This document shows, piece by piece, positions 8,705-17,261 of a DNA stretch of 64,000 bases. Each line of letters opens with the position of its first letter. The stretch's first letter is position 1. The notes beneath the pieces were generated by a model. The model searched no databases. It was not told the origin of the DNA and worked only from the letters and a program-made list of their open reading frames with translations. Both the position numbers and the translations under genes were made by a program. The DNA comes from Nocardioides furvisabuli (GTDB lineage: Bacteria > Actinomycetota > Actinomycetes > Propionibacteriales > Nocardioidaceae), in assembly GCF_021083185.1 (NCBI RefSeq), contig NZ_JAIGQB010000001.1, positions 248,001-312,000 on the forward strand, written 5' to 3'.

Positions 8705-11700
8705 ACGTTGCGGCGGTACTGCCCGCCCACCTCGAAGAAGGCCTCGGTCACCTGCTGGAGCGAGCACACGCGCGCGGCGTCCATCAGCACGGCGAAGACG
8801 TTGTCGCCCGAGACCGCGGCGTCCTTGAGGCGTGAGAGCGCCTCCTGGGCCTCGGCGCCGTGCGCGGCCTGGAAGGCGCGTACGCGGGAGAGCTGCGACT
8901 CCTTCTCCGCCTCGGTCGCGCGGGCCAGCTCGATCTCCTGGGGCTGGGCGTCGGCGGCCGACTCCTTGACGAAGGTGTTGACGCCGATGATCGGCAGCGA
9001 GCCGTCGTGCTTGCGGTGCTCGTAGAGCATCGACTCGTCCTGGATCCGCCCGCGCTGGTAGCCGGTCTCCATCGCGCCGAGAACGCCGCCGCGCTCGTTG
9101 ATGCGGTCGAACTCCTCCAGGACGGCCGCCTCGACGAGGTCGGTCAGGTCGTCGATGACGAAGGACCCCTGGAGCGGGTTCTCGTTCATCGCCAGCCCCC
9201 ACTCGCGGTTGATGATCAGCTGGATCGCCAGCGCGCGGCGCACGGAGTCCTCGGTCGGGGTCGTCACGGCCTCGTCGTAGGCGTTGGTGTGGAGGCTGTT
9301 GGCGTTGTCGTAGATCGCGATGAGCGCCTGCAGCGTGGTGCGGATGTCGTTGAAGTCCATCTCCTGCGCGTGCAGCGAGCGGCCGCTCGTCTGCACGTGG
9401 TACTTCAGCTTCTGCGAGCGCTCGGAGGCGCCGTACTTCTCCTTCATCGTCACTGCCCAGATGCGTCGCGCGACCCGGCCGAGGACGCTGTACTCGGGGT
9501 CCATGCCGTTGGAGAAGAAGAACGACAGGTTCGGCGCGAAGTCGTCGATGTCCATGCCGCGCGCGAGGTAGGCCTCGACGTAGGTGAAGCCGTTGGCGAG
9601 GGTGAACGCGAGCTGGCTGATGGGGTTCGCCCCGGCCTCGGCGATGTGGTAGCCGGAGATCGACACGGAGTAGAAGTTGCGGACCTGCCGCTCGATGAAC
9701 CACTCCTGGATGTCGGCCATCATCCGCAGCGAGAACTCGGTGGAGAACAGGCACGTGTTCTGGCCCTGGTCCTCCTTGAGGATGTCGGCCTGCACCGTGC
9801 CGCGCACGTTGGCGAGGGCGTACGCCTCGAGCTCGGCGCGCTCCTCGTCGCTCGGCTCGCGGCCCTCGCGCTCGCGGAAGGCGTCGACCTGCTGGTCGAT
9901 CGCGGTGTTGAGGAAGAACGCCAGCACCGTCGGGGCGGGGCCGTTGATCGTCATGCTCACCGACGTGGTGGGCGAGACCAGGTCGAAGCCGTCGTAGAGC
10001 GCCTTCATGTCGTCCAGCGTCGCCACGGAGACGCCCGAGGTGCCGACCTTGCCGTAGACGTCCGGGCGGGGGTCGGGGTCGCGGCCGTAGAGGGTCACGG
10101 AGTCGAACGCGGTGGACAGGCGGGTGGCGTCGTTGCCCTCGGAGAGGATCTTGAAGCGGCGGTTGGTGCGCGCGGGGTCGCCCTCGCCGGCGAACATGCG
10201 CGCCGGGTCCTCGTCGTCGCGCTTGAAGGGGAAGACGCCGGCGGTGAAGGGGAAGTAGCCGGGAAGGTTCTCGCCCCGCCAGAACGTCACCAGCTCACCG
10301 TGGTCGGTGGATCGGGGCAGCGAGACGCGCGGGATCTTGTTGCCGCTGAGCGACTCCCGCGTGAGCCTGGTCGTGATCTCACGGTCGCGGACCACCACCG
10401 TCTGCTCGTCGCCGGAGTAGGACTCCACGACCGCCGGCCACCGCTCGATCTGGTCGGTGACCTCGTGGGGCACGGCCTTGCGCGCGGCCTCGAGCAGCGC
10501 CGGGACGCCCCCCGCGTCGCCGTCGCCCAGTGCGTCGGCGACGTGCTGCAGGCGCTGCAGGTTCCGCGCCGCCTCCGCCAGCTCGACCGTGCGGGCGTGG
10601 TAGCCGCGGACCGTCTCGGTGATCTCGGCGAGGTAGCGCACCCGGTCGGCCGGCACGACCTGCCGGATGCCGGAGGAGTGGCGTACGTCGACGTGGCGCA
10701 GCGTGCCCTCGCTGACGGCCAGACCGGCGTCGGCGAGCGCGGCGCGCAGGTGCTGGTAGAGCGCGGTGACGCCGTCGTCGTTGAAGGTCGCGGCGCTGGT
10801 GCCGAACACCGGCATGTCGTGCGGCTGCTTGCCGAACGCCTCGCGGTTGCGGACCAGCTGGCGCCCCACGTCGCGCAGCGCGTCCTTGGCGCCGCGGCGC
10901 TCGAACTTGTTGATCGCCACGGTGTCGGCGAAGTCGAGCATGTCGATCTTCTCCAGCTGCGAGGCGGCGCCGAACTCCGGCGTCATGACGTAGAGGGAGT
11001 GGTCGACCAGCGGCACGATGCCCGCGTCGCCCTGGCCGATGCCGGGGGTCTCGACGATGACGAGGTCGTGGCCGGCGGCCTTCATCACGTCGATGACGTC
11101 GGCGAGGTGGGCGGGGACCTCGTGCGCGCCACGGGTCGCGAGCGAGCGGAAGAAGACCCGGTCGCCGTCGAGGGAGTTGGCGCGGATCCGGTCGCCGAGC
11201 AGCGCGCCGCCACCCTTGCGGCGGGTCGGGTCGACGGCGATGACGGCGATGCGCAGCTTGTCCTGCTGGTCGGTGCGGAAGCGGCGTACGACCTCGTCGG
11301 TGAGCGAGGACTTGCCCGAGCCCCCGGTGCCGGTGATGCCGAGGACCGGGACGACCCGGCGCGCGGCCGCGGACCGGATCTCCCCGAGCGTCGCCTCGTC
11401 GAGACGCCCGCCTTCGGCACCGGTGACGGCGCGCGCCACGGCGAAGCGGTCGCCCGAGAGCACCTGCTCGGCGGTGACCGCGGTGTCGGACCAGAGGTCG
11501 ATGTCGCAGTCGGCGACGACCGAGTTGATCATCCCGACCAGGCCCATCTTCTGGCCGTCCTCGGGGGAGAAGATCGTCACGCCCGACTCGCGCAGGCGCT
11601 GGATCTCGCGGGGGACGATCACGCCCCCGCCGCCGCCCACCACGCGGACGTGGCCGGCGCCCTGGGCGCGCAGCGACTCCACGAGGTACTCGAAGTACTC

Positions 11701-11925
11701 CACGTGCCCGCCCTGGTAGGACGACACCGCCACGCCCTGCACGTCCTCCTCGAGCGCCGCGTCGACGACCTCCTGGACGGAGCGGTTGTGGCCGAGGTGG
11801 ATGACCTCGCAGCCCTGGCTCATGAAGATCCGCCGCATGATGTTGATCGAGGCGTCGTGGCCGTCGAACAGCGCGGACGCTGTGACGAGGCGGATCGGGT
11901 TCTCGGGGCGGTGCAGGTCGGTCAT
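8701..11925 (-). CDS. icmF: Fused isobutyryl-CoA mutase / G-protein chaperone
   Basis: A 1074-residue fusion with three parts: an N-terminal B12-binding domain (base-off motif D21-G-H23), a MeaB/ArgK-like GTPase with P-loop GITGTGGSGKSS at 196-207, and a C-terminal acyl-CoA mutase barrel. IcmF interconverts isobutyryl- and n-butyryl-CoA with adenosylcobalamin, the GTPase domain guarding cofactor loading. Two substrate-selecting positions support this over methylmalonyl-CoA mutase: Phe578 (MFAGEGDP) where methylmalonyl enzymes have Tyr, and Gln722 (EDQGQNT) where they have Arg. A TACTAT box 6 nt before the ATG suggests a leaderless transcript. Confidence 0.95.
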   Translation of the reverse strand: MTDLHRPENPIRLVTASALFDGHDASINIMRRIFMSQGCEVIHLGHNRSVQEVVDAALEEDVQGVAVSSYQGGHVEYFEYLVESLRAQGAGHVRVVGGGGGVIVPREIQRLRESGVTIFSPEDGQKMGLVGMINSVVADCDIDLWSDTAVTAEQVLSGDRFAVARAVTGAEGGRLDEATLGEIRSAAARRVVPVLGITGTGGSGKSSLTDEVVRRFRTDQQDKLRIAVIAVDPTRRKGGGALLGDRIRANSLDGDRVFFRSLATRGAHEVPAHLADVIDVMKAAGHDLVIVETPGIGQGDAGIVPLVDHSLYVMTPEFGAASQLEKIDMLDFADTVAINKFERRGAKDALRDVGRQLVRNREAFGKQPHDMPVFGTSAATFNDDGVTALYQHLRAALADAGLAVSEGTLRHVDVRHSSGIRQVVPADRVRYLAEITETVRGYHARTVELAEAARNLQRLQHVADALGDGDAGGVPALLEAARKAVPHEVTDQIERWPAVVESYSGDEQTVVVRDREITTRLTRESLSGNKIPRVSLPRSTDHGELVTFWRGENLPGYFPFTAGVFPFKRDDEDPARMFAGEGDPARTNRRFKILSEGNDATRLSTAFDSVTLYGRDPDPRPDVYGKVGTSGVSVATLDDMKALYDGFDLVSPTTSVSMTINGPAPTVLAFFLNTAIDQQVDAFREREGREPSDEERAELEAYALANVRGTVQADILKEDQGQNTCLFSTEFSLRMMADIQEWFIERQVRNFYSVSISGYHIAEAGANPISQLAFTLANGFTYVEAYLARGMDIDDFAPNLSFFFSNGMDPEYSVLGRVARRIWAVTMKEKYGASERSQKLKYHVQTSGRSLHAQEMDFNDIRTTLQALIAIYDNANSLHTNAYDEAVTTPTEDSVRRALAIQLIINREWGLAMNENPLQGSFVIDDLTDLVEAAVLEEFDRINERGGVLGAMETGYQRGRIQDESMLYEHRKHDGSLPIIGVNTFVKESAADAQPQEIELARATEAEKESQLSRVRAFQAAHGAEAQEALSRLKDAAVSGDNVFAVLMDAARVCSLQQVTEAFFEVGGQYRRNV

Positions 11926-11931
11926 GCCTCG

Positions 11932-11937
11932 ATAGTA
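11932..11937 (-). promoter_or_regulatory. -10 box of icmF, leaderless
   Basis: TACTAT on the minus strand ends 6 nt before the icmF ATG, so transcription should begin at or next to the start codon. An imperfect palindrome ACTTCCAAGT immediately upstream (11940-11949) could be the operator of the neighbouring MarR protein; this is inference. Confidence 0.55.
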
Positions 11938-12000
11938 GGACTTCCAAGTATTACGCGCGAGTATCCGTCCCGCTGGCGTTGCAGCGGGTGGCCCGGCAGC

Positions 12001-12492
12001 TCAGGCGGAGTCGCCCAGCCCTGCCCGCAGGGCGGTCAGCCGGCCGGTCAGGTCGCGTACGTCGTCCGCGGGCAGGCCCGGCACCTCGAAGACCTCGGCG
12101 TTGAGCGCCGCCGTGGCCTCCTCGACCGCCTCGCGGCCGGCGTCGCTCAGCACCGCGCGCACGACGCGCTTGTCGGCCTCGCCGCGCACGCGCTCGACGT
12201 AGCCCTGCGCGACGAGCCGGTCGACCGCGTTGGTGACGCTCGTCGGGTGCACCTGGAGCAGCGAGCCCAGCCGTGACATCGGCATGGCCGCCTCGCGGGT
12301 GAAGGACAGCAGCCGCAGCACCTCGTAGCGGGCGAAGGTCAGGTCGCGTGGACGGAGCACGGCGTCGATCCGCTCCATCAGCAGCTGGTGCGCGCGCACG
12401 ACCGAGGTGACCATCGCCATCCCGTCGGCCGCGCCGGGCCAGCCGTGGGCCACCCACTGGCGGTGGGCCTCGCTGATCGGGTCGCGGGTCAT
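12001..12492 (-). CDS. MarR family transcriptional regulator
   Basis: A 163-residue winged-helix protein. The HTH and wing are visible as MSRLGSLLQVHPTSVTNAVD followed by YVERVRGEADKRVVRAVLSD, the usual MarR signature with Asp-Lys-Arg in the wing. MarR dimers repress nearby genes and release DNA on binding small phenolic or acyl ligands. It sits between a BtuF-like gene and icmF on the same strand and likely controls one or both. The ATG lies 6 nt from a TAGCCT box made partly from the upstream gene's stop codon. Confidence 0.9.
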   Translation of the reverse strand: MTRDPISEAHRQWVAHGWPGAADGMAMVTSVVRAHQLLMERIDAVLRPRDLTFARYEVLRLLSFTREAAMPMSRLGSLLQVHPTSVTNAVDRLVAQGYVERVRGEADKRVVRAVLSDAGREAVEEATAALNAEVFEVPGLPADDVRDLTGRLTALRAGLGDSA

Positions 12493-12498
12493 GGCTGG

Positions 12499-12504
12499 AG
12501 GCTA
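12499..12504 (-). promoter_or_regulatory. -10 box of the MarR gene overlapping the upstream TAG stop
   Basis: TAGCCT on the minus strand, 6 nt before the MarR ATG. Its first three bases are the stop codon of the BtuF-like gene. The spacing fits a leaderless transcript. Confidence 0.5.
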
Positions 12505-13245
12505 GCCATCGATCGCGGCCAGCATGGCGCAGGCCTCGACCATCGCCGGGCCGTACCAGGTGAGCAGCCGCCCCGACACCAGCCGGGTCGGCGTCGCGAA
12601 GGCCTCCGGACCGTCGTCGGCGGTGAAGACATAGGGCTCGTCGGGCAGCAGCACGACGTCTGCTCCGGCTCGATCGACCGCGGCCGGAGTGACGGTCGGG
12701 TAGCGGCCGTCGAGGTGGGCGAGGACGTTGACCAGCCCGGCTCGGGTGAGCAGGTCGTCGGTGTAGGTCGAGGTGCCGACGACCATCCACGGGTCGCGCC
12801 AGATCGGCACGGCGACCGACAGCCGGCGAGGTGCGGGCGTCGCCCACAGCGACCACGCCCGGGCGAGCCACGCCGGGTCCGCGAGGTCGAGGGCCTCGGT
12901 GAACAGCCGCGCCATCGACGCGAGCGCCTCCTCGACCGTCTCGATCCGGGTGACCCACACGGCGACCCCGGCCTCCCGCAGGCGGCGTACGTCGAGCTCG
13001 CGGTTCTCCTCCTGGTTGGCGACGACGAGGTCGGGAGAGAGGGTGCGGATCGCGGCGAGGTCGGGATTCTTGGTGCCGCGCACCCGGGCGACGTCGAGGT
13101 CGGCGGGGTGGGTGCACCAGTCGGTGGCGCCGACGAGCCGGTCGGGCGCGGAGGCGGCGATCGCCTCGGTCAGCGACGGGACGAGGGAGACGATCCGGCG
13201 TGCCGGGCCGGCGAGGGGGACGTCGGCACCGAGGTCGTCGCGCAT
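12502..13245 (-). CDS. BtuF-like helical-backbone metal/cobalamin receptor domain protein
   Basis: A 247-residue protein of the periplasmic-binding fold used by BtuF and siderophore receptors (RRIVSLVPSLTEAIAA, RLVGATDWCTHPADL, LSPDLVVANQEENR, WMVVGTSTYTDDLL). Such proteins normally capture vitamin B12 or metal complexes outside the membrane. This one has no signal peptide or lipobox and starts almost directly with the domain, so it is probably cytosolic, and no ABC permease is nearby. Its position two genes upstream of B12-dependent icmF suggests a cobalamin link. A TAACCT box lies 6 nt before the ATG. Confidence 0.8.
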   Translation of the reverse strand: MRDDLGADVPLAGPARRIVSLVPSLTEAIAASAPDRLVGATDWCTHPADLDVARVRGTKNPDLAAIRTLSPDLVVANQEENRELDVRRLREAGVAVWVTRIETVEEALASMARLFTEALDLADPAWLARAWSLWATPAPRRLSVAVPIWRDPWMVVGTSTYTDDLLTRAGLVNVLAHLDGRYPTVTPAAVDRAGADVVLLPDEPYVFTADDGPEAFATPTRLVSGRLLTWYGPAMVEACAMLAAIDG

Positions 13246-13251
13246 GGGTCG

Positions 13252-13257
13252 AGGTTA
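13252..13257 (-). promoter_or_regulatory. -10 box of the BtuF-like gene, leaderless
   Basis: TAACCT on the minus strand with 6 nt to the ATG at 13245. No convincing -35 was identified. Confidence 0.4.
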
Positions 13258-13480
13258 GGCCTACCGCCGCACTCCCTTGCGCCACGCGCTCGGCGAGCGC
13301 GGATCCGGTGCGGGCGTGGAGGTGGCGGGGGTACTCGTGCCACATCAGCTCGTCGCGGCAGCGGTTGCGGTCCGAACGTCGGGGCGTCGGCCGGAGGGAA
13401 GGCACCTGGTCACCTTGTCACCGCCATCCCAGCCCGACCGGGTGATGGGACCTGCGACCCCGACGTGGTGGAGTTCTCCC

Positions 13481-14620
13481 ATGAGCAAGCACGCCCGCTC
13501 CTCGGGACTGCCGGTCGACGGGGTCGAGGTCGCCACCGCCGAGGGCTGGACGTTCCCGGCGCGCAACCCCACCACCGGCGAGGTGCTGTGGGACGTCCCC
13601 GACGCCGGGGTCCCGGACGCGCGGGCCGCGGTGGCCGCCGCCCGCCGGGCCTACGACGAGACCACGTGGAGCACCGACACCGAGCTGCGTCGTGAGGCCC
13701 TCTCGCGGCTCCAGGACGCCCTCCTCGAGCGGTCCGACGACCTGGCCCTCCTCATCGCCGCGGAGACCGGCGTCCCGGTCGGGCTCCGTGCCGCGCACGT
13801 CGACGCACCGATCGCCGGGATGCGCGGCGAGCCGGGGCCGCCGCCCGTGCAGCCGCCCGGCGTGACCGCGGTCGTCACCCCGTCGACCTCGCCGCTGGCC
13901 GTCGCGGTCGCCGAGATCGGCCGGGTGCTGGTCGCGGGCGGGACGGTGGTGCTCAAGCCGGCACCCGAGACGGCGAGCGCAGCGCTCGAGCTCGGCCGCA
14001 TCGCGCTCGACATCCTGCCGCGCGGGGTGCTCAACGTCCTCACCACGCGCGACGTCGACGTCGCGATCGCTCTCACGCTCGACCCGCGCGTCGACGACGT
14101 CTCCTTCACCGGCTCGGCTGTCGCCGGCGAGCGGGTGCGCGAGGCCGCGGAGCGGGCCGGCAAGCGCGTACGCCTCGAGGTCGGCGGCCCGCAGGCCGTC
14201 ACGGTGGCCGACGAGGACGACCTCGCTGCCGTCGTCTCCGCCGCGGCCGTCGCGGTCGCCGCGAACGCCGGGCAGGCGTGCCACGTGCCTGCCAGCGTCG
14301 TCGTGCCCGCCCACCGCCTCCACGAGGCGTTGGACGCGGCGGTCGCCGCCATGAGCGACGTCGTCGTCGGCGACCCGACCGAGCCAGCGACCGTGTGCGG
14401 GCCGCTGCGCTCGCCGGTCGCGCGCGACCGGGTGCTGCGCTACCTCGACCTCGCGCGGTCCGAGGGTGGCGACGTCGTGCTCGGCGGGCAGCGGCTCGAC
14501 CGGTCCGGCTGGTGGGTCGCGCCGACGGTGGTCGGCGGGCTGTCGCGTCAGTCCCGGCTGGTGCGCGAGGAGGTGCTCGGCCCGGTGCTCGCGGTGATCG
14601 CTGCGGGACCGAACAGCTGA
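13481..14620 (+). CDS. Truncated aldehyde dehydrogenase-like protein
   Basis: A 379-residue product clearly related to NAD(P)-dependent aldehyde dehydrogenases, with Glu233 (LEVGGPQ) and Cys267 (NAGQACH) at the canonical 34-residue spacing. It lacks the last 90-100 residues of the family, ending just after EEVLGPVL. The conserved PWN motif reads PST, with Thr136 replacing the oxyanion-hole Asn, and the segment before it is about 15 residues short. It is therefore probably inactive, or a pseudogene kept open. Its 3' end overlaps a convergent membrane-protein gene by 73 bp. Confidence 0.75.
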   Translation: MSKHARSSGLPVDGVEVATAEGWTFPARNPTTGEVLWDVPDAGVPDARAAVAAARRAYDETTWSTDTELRREALSRLQDALLERSDDLALLIAAETGVPVGLRAAHVDAPIAGMRGEPGPPPVQPPGVTAVVTPSTSPLAVAVAEIGRVLVAGGTVVLKPAPETASAALELGRIALDILPRGVLNVLTTRDVDVAIALTLDPRVDDVSFTGSAVAGERVREAAERAGKRVRLEVGGPQAVTVADEDDLAAVVSAAAVAVAANAGQACHVPASVVVPAHRLHEALDAAVAAMSDVVVGDPTEPATVCGPLRSPVARDRVLRYLDLARSEGGDVVLGGQRLDRSGWWVAPTVVGGLSRQSRLVREEVLGPVLAVIAAGPNS

Positions 14621-15000
14621 GCCGCCGCGGTGGCGCCGAGGACGCCCCCGCCGAGCACCAGCACCAGGCCGGGTCCGGGTACCCAGCCGTTCATGCCGAC
14701 CAGGGTGAGCAGGTGCACCACCTGCCACACCGGGACGACGACGGCTGTGGCGGCGAAGACCGTCGCGTGGACCGCCGCGACCCGGCGGAGGGGGATCAGC
14801 ACCGCTGCGAGTCCCAGCATCGCGGCGTAGAAGGTCCAGAGCCCGGCGCCGCGGGCCCCCGACACCGAGCCGACGGCGGTGTCGATCCAGGGGAGGAAGG
14901 AGCCGAGGAGCACCATCGCGACCGCTCCGGCCAGCCGGCGCCTCGCCGGGTCGGGCCGGCGCCGCGCCCGGACTCCACCGGCAGCCGTTGCACCGCTCAT
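14548..15000 (-). CDS. Small four-helix membrane protein
   Basis: A 150-residue protein with four hydrophobic segments (MVLLGSFLPWIDT; FYAAMLGLAAVLIPL; VFAATAVVVPVWQVVHLL; LVLVLGGGVLGATAAA). An Arg-rich cytoplasmic N-terminus precedes them. Similar small hypothetical membrane proteins with the FLPW motif are common in actinobacteria; no function is assigned. The C-terminal 24 residues lie in the overlap with the truncated aldehyde dehydrogenase and look unstructured, so the present end may be a result of the same rearrangement. Confidence 0.65.
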   Translation of the reverse strand: MSGATAAGGVRARRRPDPARRRLAGAVAMVLLGSFLPWIDTAVGSVSGARGAGLWTFYAAMLGLAAVLIPLRRVAAVHATVFAATAVVVPVWQVVHLLTLVGMNGWVPGPGLVLVLGGGVLGATAAAQLFGPAAITASTGPSTSSRTSRD

Positions 15001-15041
15001 GGGGGGACTGTACGGAACGCGCCAGGCGGTCGGGCCGCAGC

Positions 15042-15193
15042 GAGGAACGGCGAGTGGTCGCCGCGCACGACGAACGGTCGCCGCATGCACGACGAGCGGT
15101 CGGTCTCGCGCGACGAACGGCGCCGGCGGCGGTCTCGAGCGGCGGGCGAGGGCCGCGACGCGCCATCGACCGACGGAATCCGACCGCTCGTCG
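15042..15193. repeat. Degenerate short repeats upstream of the symporter operon
   Basis: Four copies of a GASGARCGG core occur at 15042, 15069, 15091 and 15112, spaced 21-27 bp. A 13-bp segment CGACGAGCGGTCG (15090-15102) recurs as an exact inverted copy at 15181-15193, just before the CRP-type site. No coding potential was recognised here. They could be regulator sites or relics of a repeat. Confidence 0.45.
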
Positions 15194-15198
15194 AAAAG

Positions 15199-15214
15199 TG
15201 TGAGCAGCATCACA
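15199..15214. promoter_or_regulatory. CRP/GlxR-type cAMP receptor protein operator
   Basis: TGTGA-N6-TCACA is present as a perfect consensus palindrome, 77 bp before the symporter operon start. CRP/GlxR proteins of actinobacteria bind this sequence and often control uptake of carboxylic acids such as acetate. A TTGACC hexamer at 15223 may be the -35 just downstream, so the site is placed for activation. Confidence 0.7.
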
Positions 15215-15290
15215 TCGGCCTGTTGACCCCGCTCACGCCGCGCTGTTTCGCTGCCGGACACGCAAGTCCGTCGTCAGCCAGGAGGACACC

Positions 15291-15565
<275 letters not shown>

Positions 15566-15569
<4 letters not shown>

Positions 15570-17248
15570 GCGACATCCAGACCTGGACCCTCGTCTTCGT
15601 GGTCCTCACCTTCAGCGTCTACATCTTCGTCGCCTACCGCAGCCGGGTCAGCACGACCTCGGGGTTCTACGTCGCCGGCGGCGGCATCCCGGCGCCCGCC
15701 AACGGCGCGGCCATCGCAGCCGACTGGATGAGTGCGGCCTCGTTCATCTCGATGGCCGGCATCATCGCCTTCGCCGGCAACGGCTACGGCGGCTCGGTGT
15801 ACCTCATGGGCTGGACCGGCGGTTACGTGCTCCTCGCGCTGCTGCTGGCCCCCTACCTGCGCAAGTTCGGCAAGTACACGATCCCCGACTTCGTCGGTGA
15901 CCGCTACAACGAGACGGCCCGGCTGGTGGCGGTGGTCGCAGCCATCGTCGTGTCCTTCGTCTACGTCGCCGGCCAGATGGCGGGCGTCGGCCTGGTCTTC
16001 ACCCGCTTCCTCAAGGTGGACCCGACCACCGGTGTCATCATCGGCATGGCCATCGTGTTCTTCTACGCCGTCCTCGGCGGGATGAAGGGCATCACCTGGA
16101 CCCAGGTCACCCAGTACACGGTCCTGATCATCGCCTACCTGATCCCCGCCGTGGCCGTCTCGGCGAAGGTGACCGACGTGCCGGTCCCGCAGATCGGGTT
16201 CGGCACGATCCTCGCCGAGCTCGACGCGCTCCAGGCCGAGCTCGGGATCCCGGAGTACACCGCCGCCTTCGGCAGCACGAACATGCTCAACATGCTGCTG
16301 ATCACGGCGTCGCTGATGTTCGGCACCGCGGGCCTGCCGCACGTGATCGTGCGCTTCTACACCGCCAAGAGCGTGCGGGCCGCGCGCTACTCGGCGCTGT
16401 GGGCGCTGTTCTTCATCGCCCTGCTCTACACCACCGCCCCGTCGGTGGCGGCCTTCAGCAAGCTCCAGATCATCGAGGACGTCAACGGGACGGCGTTGAG
16501 CGACATGCCGTCATGGTTCGACACCTGGTCGGAGGTCGGCCTCATCACGCAGGCCGACGGCTCGGCGATCTCGGCGCTCCCGGCGGACGCCACGGTCGCC
16601 TACGGCGACATCCTCATCAACAACGACATCATCGTCCTGGCCTCGCCCGAGATCGGTGGCCTCCCGGCGCCGATCGTCGGCCTGGTTGCGGCCGGTGCCC
16701 TGGCGGCGGCGCTGTCCACGGCGTCCGGCCTCCTGCTGGTCATCTCCAGCGCGGTCGCGAACGACGTCTACTTCAAGAAGATCAACCCGCAGGCCACCGA
16801 GGCGCGCCAGCTGATGGTCGGTCGCATCGCGATGGCCGGGGCGATCGTGGTCGCCGGCTACCTCGGCATCAACCCGCCCGGATTCGTGGCCCAGGTCGTG
16901 GCGCTGGCGTTCGGGCTGGCAGCAGCGAGCTTCTTCCCGATCCTGGTGCTCGGGATCTTCTGGAAGAACTGCACGGCCATGGGCGCGACGGCAGGCATGC
17001 TCGCCGGACTCCTCACGACGATGGCCTACATGCTGTGGACGATCGACATCTACGGCAACGGGGACGGCATCTTCGGGATCCTGGAGACCGGCTTCGGCAC
17101 GATCGGCATGCTGATCAACTTCGCGGTGACGATCATCGTGTCGCAGTTCACCCCGAAGCCCAGCCCGGTCATGCAGGAGCTGGTCGAGGAGATCCGCTAC
17201 CCCGGCAAGACCGAGCTCGTCGCCAAGCACGCGCAGGGCGAGGTCTGA
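15566..17248 (+). CDS. Sodium:solute symporter family protein (VC_2705 type)
   Basis: A 560-residue integral membrane protein with about 13 helices, related to acetate/carboxylate permeases of the SSS family (GAAIAADWMSAASFISMAGI, GMKGITWTQVTQYTVLIIAY, GALAAALSTASGLLLVISSA). It should import an organic acid with sodium. The family pairing with DUF4212 and the upstream CRP-type site suggest acetate, propionate, pyruvate or lactate, but the substrate is not proven. A periplasmic loop at about residues 305-360 is longer than in ActP. Confidence 0.9.
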
Positions 17249-17261
17249 CCGAGCGCACCGT

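Noticed and set aside
8701..11925. Methylmalonyl-CoA mutase large subunit
   Set aside because: B12 and GTPase domains are N-terminal to the mutase in one chain, and Phe578/Gln722 replace the Tyr/Arg pair of methylmalonyl enzymes.
8860..12276. A long open frame antisense to icmF that could be read as a 1138-residue protein
   Set aside because: Its composition is that of a high-GC shadow frame (mostly G, V, A, R, H, D), it matches no family, and icmF on the other strand is unmistakable.
13258..13480. A short minus-strand coding frame upstream of the BtuF-like gene
   Set aside because: It includes a plausible-looking DELMWHEYPRHLHAR stretch but has no ribosome site, no recognised family and runs out of frame into the next gene.
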